A stretch of DNA of 64,000 nucleotides from Parasutterella excrementihominis YIT 11859 (lineage in GTDB: Bacteria > Pseudomonadota > Gammaproteobacteria > Burkholderiales > Burkholderiaceae_F), in contig NZ_GL883721.1 of the NCBI RefSeq assembly GCF_000205025.1, positions 19,471 through 83,470 on the forward strand. The letters run 5' to 3'. Both the position numbers and the translations under genes were made by a program. The notes beneath the pieces were generated by a model. That model worked only from the letters and a program-made list of their open reading frames with translations. It did no database searches and was not told where the DNA came from. Below are positions 61,448 through 64,000 of the stretch, piece after piece; the stretch's first letter is position 1, and the number at the start of each line of letters is the position of its first letter.

Positions 61448-63226
61448 ATGAATAAAAGATTTTTTCTTCTTTCTCTTTTATCGTTTGTTCTTGTGGTTAG
61501 CCCATTCACTTCAGCCGCAGCTGAAGATAGAGTTTTGCGCCTCGGAATCATGAGTTTTGAAGGCTCGACAGGCTTCACAACTCACATTAAGGAAGAAGAC
61601 AAAATCCTCTCAGAGATAGCTCAAAAACTTCAAACTCACTTGCCGAATTTGAAAATACAAACGCGCTTCTACCGCATGAACGATTTGATGAAAGCAATTG
61701 CGAAAAAAGAAGTCGATATCTTTCTCGGAAGCAGCGGTTTGTTTTGGCAAATGAAACAATATGGGGTTCGGGACATTGCCAGCATTGTTTCTTCCACAGC
61801 CCCCAATCCCAATAAGGGAGTGGCAGGTGTTATTTTCACAAGGAAAGATAGGACAGACATCAATAACTTGGAAGACGCCAGAGGGAAGGTAGCCTCAGCA
61901 GGTTTGGAAAATATGTTCTTGGCTTATCAACTGGGCTTTGCCACAATTGCCGGAAAGGGTCACGATCCTGAAAGATTTTTCTCCAAGATTTACCACCATG
62001 ACCTCCCTGTTCTTGAAACAGTCAAACAAGTTAGGTCGGGAGAAGCAGATGTAGGTGTTCTTCGGGCATGCATTCTTGAGTCAGAATTCCCTGATTGGCA
62101 GAACTATTTCAAAATCCTCAACGAACAGAAAGATCCCGAATTCAAGTGTGCCCACAGCACCGATCTTTATCCAAATTGGACAATGGCCGCCACTTCGGGT
62201 CTCGACCCGGAAGTAATCAAACAATTGACCCAAACGCTTCTTAACCTTCCTCCAGACGGGGAAAAACAATTAGCTTGGAGCCTCGTCACAGACTTCGAGA
62301 AGGTTAATCAAGTGGCTAGACTGCTTAAAACTGACGCGTACAGCCATTTGAAAGAATGGACAATAAAAAGGGTTTGGGAGGAACATAACACTTTGATTAT
62401 CTGTGCTCTTCTTGGCCTTATTGCCTTTCTCTTCCATGTTTGGAGGGTGGAAAATCTCGTTGCCAAGCGAACTCAAGCCTTGTCGGATGAAATAAAACGT
62501 CGTGTCGCTGCTGAAAAAGATGCAAGAGAAATCGGAAACCGACTGATGCTAGCTCACAAACTTAATATCGTCAGCCAATTATCAACACTTTTTGCCCATG
62601 AATTAAAGCAGCCGTTGGCAGTCACCCAATACTCGACCGATTCCATGAAAATCCTTCTCGGACAAGAACATCCTGACTTAAAAAAGCTGTCGAAATGTAG
62701 AAAGTCAATTGAAGCTCAGACAGAAAAAATGACGTCCATCATTGATCGGGTTCGTTCTTATACGAAATCGAGTCAAAAACGAGACCGGGTCTTTTCTTTA
62801 GCGCCTATAGTAAAAAATGCTGTTGTTCGAAAAAGAAAATATGCAGAGATCAAATTGGAGCTTCCGCAAGAAGATCTTAAGATTATGGGGGAAGAGCTTG
62901 AAATTGAACTTCTCTTAGAGAATTTGCTGAATAACTCAATTAACGCGTCTCCTAAAGATGAACCGATCCAAGTATCTTTCAGGAAAGAGAAAAACGATTG
63001 CCTCTTAACTATTTCAAACGGCGGAAAAAAATTGTCGGAGGCTGAAATCAAAAAACTCTGTCAACCCCTCACAACCTCCCAACCATCCGGCCTTGGCCTA
63101 GGAATCTCTATTATTGAATCCATTTCTGAAGCGCACCACGCTAAGGTCTCGTTCCTTCCTAACCCGCAAGGCGGACTGACAGTAAAAATAGCCTTCCCAC
63201 CGGTAGAGAGCAATAGAAATGCATAA
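61448..63226 (+). CDS. Sensor histidine kinase with PhnD-like periplasmic domain, module C
   Basis: 592 aa; same layout as the other two kinases. Signal about 1-25 (FTSAAA), periplasmic binding domain about 28-305, TM near 318-335 (LIICALLGLIAFLFHVW), HisKA box STLFAHELKQPLAVTQYS, HATPase with NLLNNSINA and GLGLGISI. Conserved cysteines are C208 and C234, followed by AHSTDLYPNW; DPERFFSK is identical to module A. There is no clear ribosome binding site upstream of the ATG, which lies 8 bases after an intrinsic terminator, so kinase synthesis should be low and may depend on readthrough. Paired with the next gene, which it overlaps by 8 bases. Confidence 0.9.
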   Translation: MNKRFFLLSLLSFVLVVSPFTSAAAEDRVLRLGIMSFEGSTGFTTHIKEEDKILSEIAQKLQTHLPNLKIQTRFYRMNDLMKAIAKKEVDIFLGSSGLFWQMKQYGVRDIASIVSSTAPNPNKGVAGVIFTRKDRTDINNLEDARGKVASAGLENMFLAYQLGFATIAGKGHDPERFFSKIYHHDLPVLETVKQVRSGEADVGVLRACILESEFPDWQNYFKILNEQKDPEFKCAHSTDLYPNWTMAATSGLDPEVIKQLTQTLLNLPPDGEKQLAWSLVTDFEKVNQVARLLKTDAYSHLKEWTIKRVWEEHNTLIICALLGLIAFLFHVWRVENLVAKRTQALSDEIKRRVAAEKDAREIGNRLMLAHKLNIVSQLSTLFAHELKQPLAVTQYSTDSMKILLGQEHPDLKKLSKCRKSIEAQTEKMTSIIDRVRSYTKSSQKRDRVFSLAPIVKNAVVRKRKYAEIKLELPQEDLKIMGEELEIELLLENLLNNSINASPKDEPIQVSFRKEKNDCLLTISNGGKKLSEAEIKKLCQPLTTSQPSGLGLGISIIESISEAHHAKVSFLPNPQGGLTVKIAFPPVESNRNA

Positions 63227-63821
63227 GAAACAGGACTTTTTGATCAGAGTAATCGATGATGAGCAGTATGTTTTGGACTCCCTTGCTCTCTTGCTTGACG
63301 TAAACGGTTATCAATCCGAGTGTTACGACAACGCAGAAGATTTTCTAATATCTGTCGCTCCTTCCGTTCCCGGCTGCATCCTAAGTGATATTCGAATGCC
63401 CCGTATGAGCGGAATGGAATTATTGTTCAAAATGAAGGAGCGCCAAATTAATATACCTATAATATTTATCACTGGTCACGGAGATATCGAGATGGCAGTC
63501 GAGGCAATGAAAAAGGGTGCCGTGGACTTCTTAGTAAAACCCGTCAAAGAGGCCAAACTTTTCGAAGCCATCAATAAAGCCTTGGACTTCTACATTATCG
63601 GAGGAAGCGAAAAGGAGTACAGGGAACGTATTTCAACTTTAAGCAATCGGGAGCGGACAGTTCTCGAGCTAACGTTGCATGGGCTGGATACCCAGGCCAT
63701 TACTGAAAAATTAGGACTCAGTGATCGTACCATTCAAGGGTATCGGTGGAGGATCTACCAAAAACTCGGACTAAACAGTATTGACCAATTAATCAAAATC
63801 ATCCGGCTGGAATGGCTTTAG
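63219..63821 (+). CDS. FixJ/TtrR-like response regulator, module C
   Basis: 200 aa. Receiver with IDDE pocket, phospho-Asp57 in ILSDIRMPRM, Thr in FITGHGD and Lys in FLVKPV. The LuxR-type helix-turn-helix has LSNRERTVLELTLHGLDTQA and LSDRTIQGYRWRIYQKL; its recognition helix (TIQGYRWR) differs clearly from those of modules A and B (TVEVHRAR, TIERHRAN), so a different operator is expected. This agrees with the absence of the shared palindrome upstream of module C. Starts inside the kinase gene. No obvious terminator before the window end. Confidence 0.92.
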   Translation: MHKKQDFLIRVIDDEQYVLDSLALLLDVNGYQSECYDNAEDFLISVAPSVPGCILSDIRMPRMSGMELLFKMKERQINIPIIFITGHGDIEMAVEAMKKGAVDFLVKPVKEAKLFEAINKALDFYIIGGSEKEYRERISTLSNRERTVLELTLHGLDTQAITEKLGLSDRTIQGYRWRIYQKLGLNSIDQLIKIIRLEWL

Positions 63822-64000
63822 AGAAGCTGAGAAATACGTTGGACAAAGTTTGTGACTTATCCTAATCTGCTGAACGAGAATTTTTCGATGGTTTAAATAA
63901 TTTTTACCCTTGTTGGACACTTCACAGGCCGGTGATACACCTTGCTTGCGGCCATTGAGGCATATCGGCTGCTCAGAGAGCAGAATGCGTCTTGGACGTA

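Overview
The window looks like a chromosome segment of a Gram-negative gut betaproteobacterium of the Sutterellaceae type (Sutterella/Parasutterella-like). This is inferred from moderate GC, type V autotransporters with terminal-Phe barrels, a porin remnant, anaerobic respiration genes (formate dehydrogenase, Dcu carrier), and above all five exported fumarate-reductase-like flavoproteins in 64 kb. No rRNA, tRNA or CRISPR array was seen.

Layout. 1-1.1 kb: 3' end of an IS200/IS605 tnpB beside a truncated gene. 1.1-11.2 kb: MATE exporter, NCS2 purine permease, a Tat-exported aminotransferase behind a sigma-54-type promoter, and a three-gene formate dehydrogenase operon. 11.6-21.1 kb: one intact autotransporter, then decaying DNA (two tnpB tails, porin, HigA-like antitoxin, Crp/Fnr regulator and autotransporter pseudogenes) around one intact LysR/fumarate-reductase pair. 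21.5-28.6 kb: a type I restriction-modification operon whose hsdM is broken at a G8 tract. 28.6-33.1 kb: GntR regulator and an argH-eamA-dcu operon. 33.5-43.8 kb: two respiratory modules, each with flavoprotein reductase genes, a PhnD-like sensor kinase and a FixJ/TtrR-like regulator; the first adds a tetraheme cytochrome. 44-47.7 kb: gene-poor AT-rich DNA, a tyrosine recombinase, an exported cupin and a lipoprotein. 47.7-53 kb: a giant autotransporter broken at a G9 tract just after its signal peptide. 53.4-56 kb: hybrid sensor kinase. 56.1-59 kb: M20 peptidase and NhaC-type transporter behind a lysine riboswitch. 59.5-63.8 kb: a third reductase/kinase/regulator module.

How the genes fit together. 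Formate oxidation would supply electrons to periplasmic flavoprotein reductases. Three of the five reductases sit with their own sensor pair, which suggests each pair detects a different acceptor. ArgH makes fumarate, and the Dcu carrier could exchange fumarate and succinate. Active-site residues differ among the five flavoproteins, and only the 16.3 kb one keeps the full fumarate-reductase set, so the others probably use other organic acceptors.

The most notable signals are two long poly-G tracts, both apparently in the OFF frame (type I methylase and giant autotransporter), a lysine riboswitch with a visible Shine-Dalgarno-sequestering helix, the three sensor/reductase modules with a conserved cysteine pair, and a shared TACG-N2-CGTA palindrome in front of two reductases.
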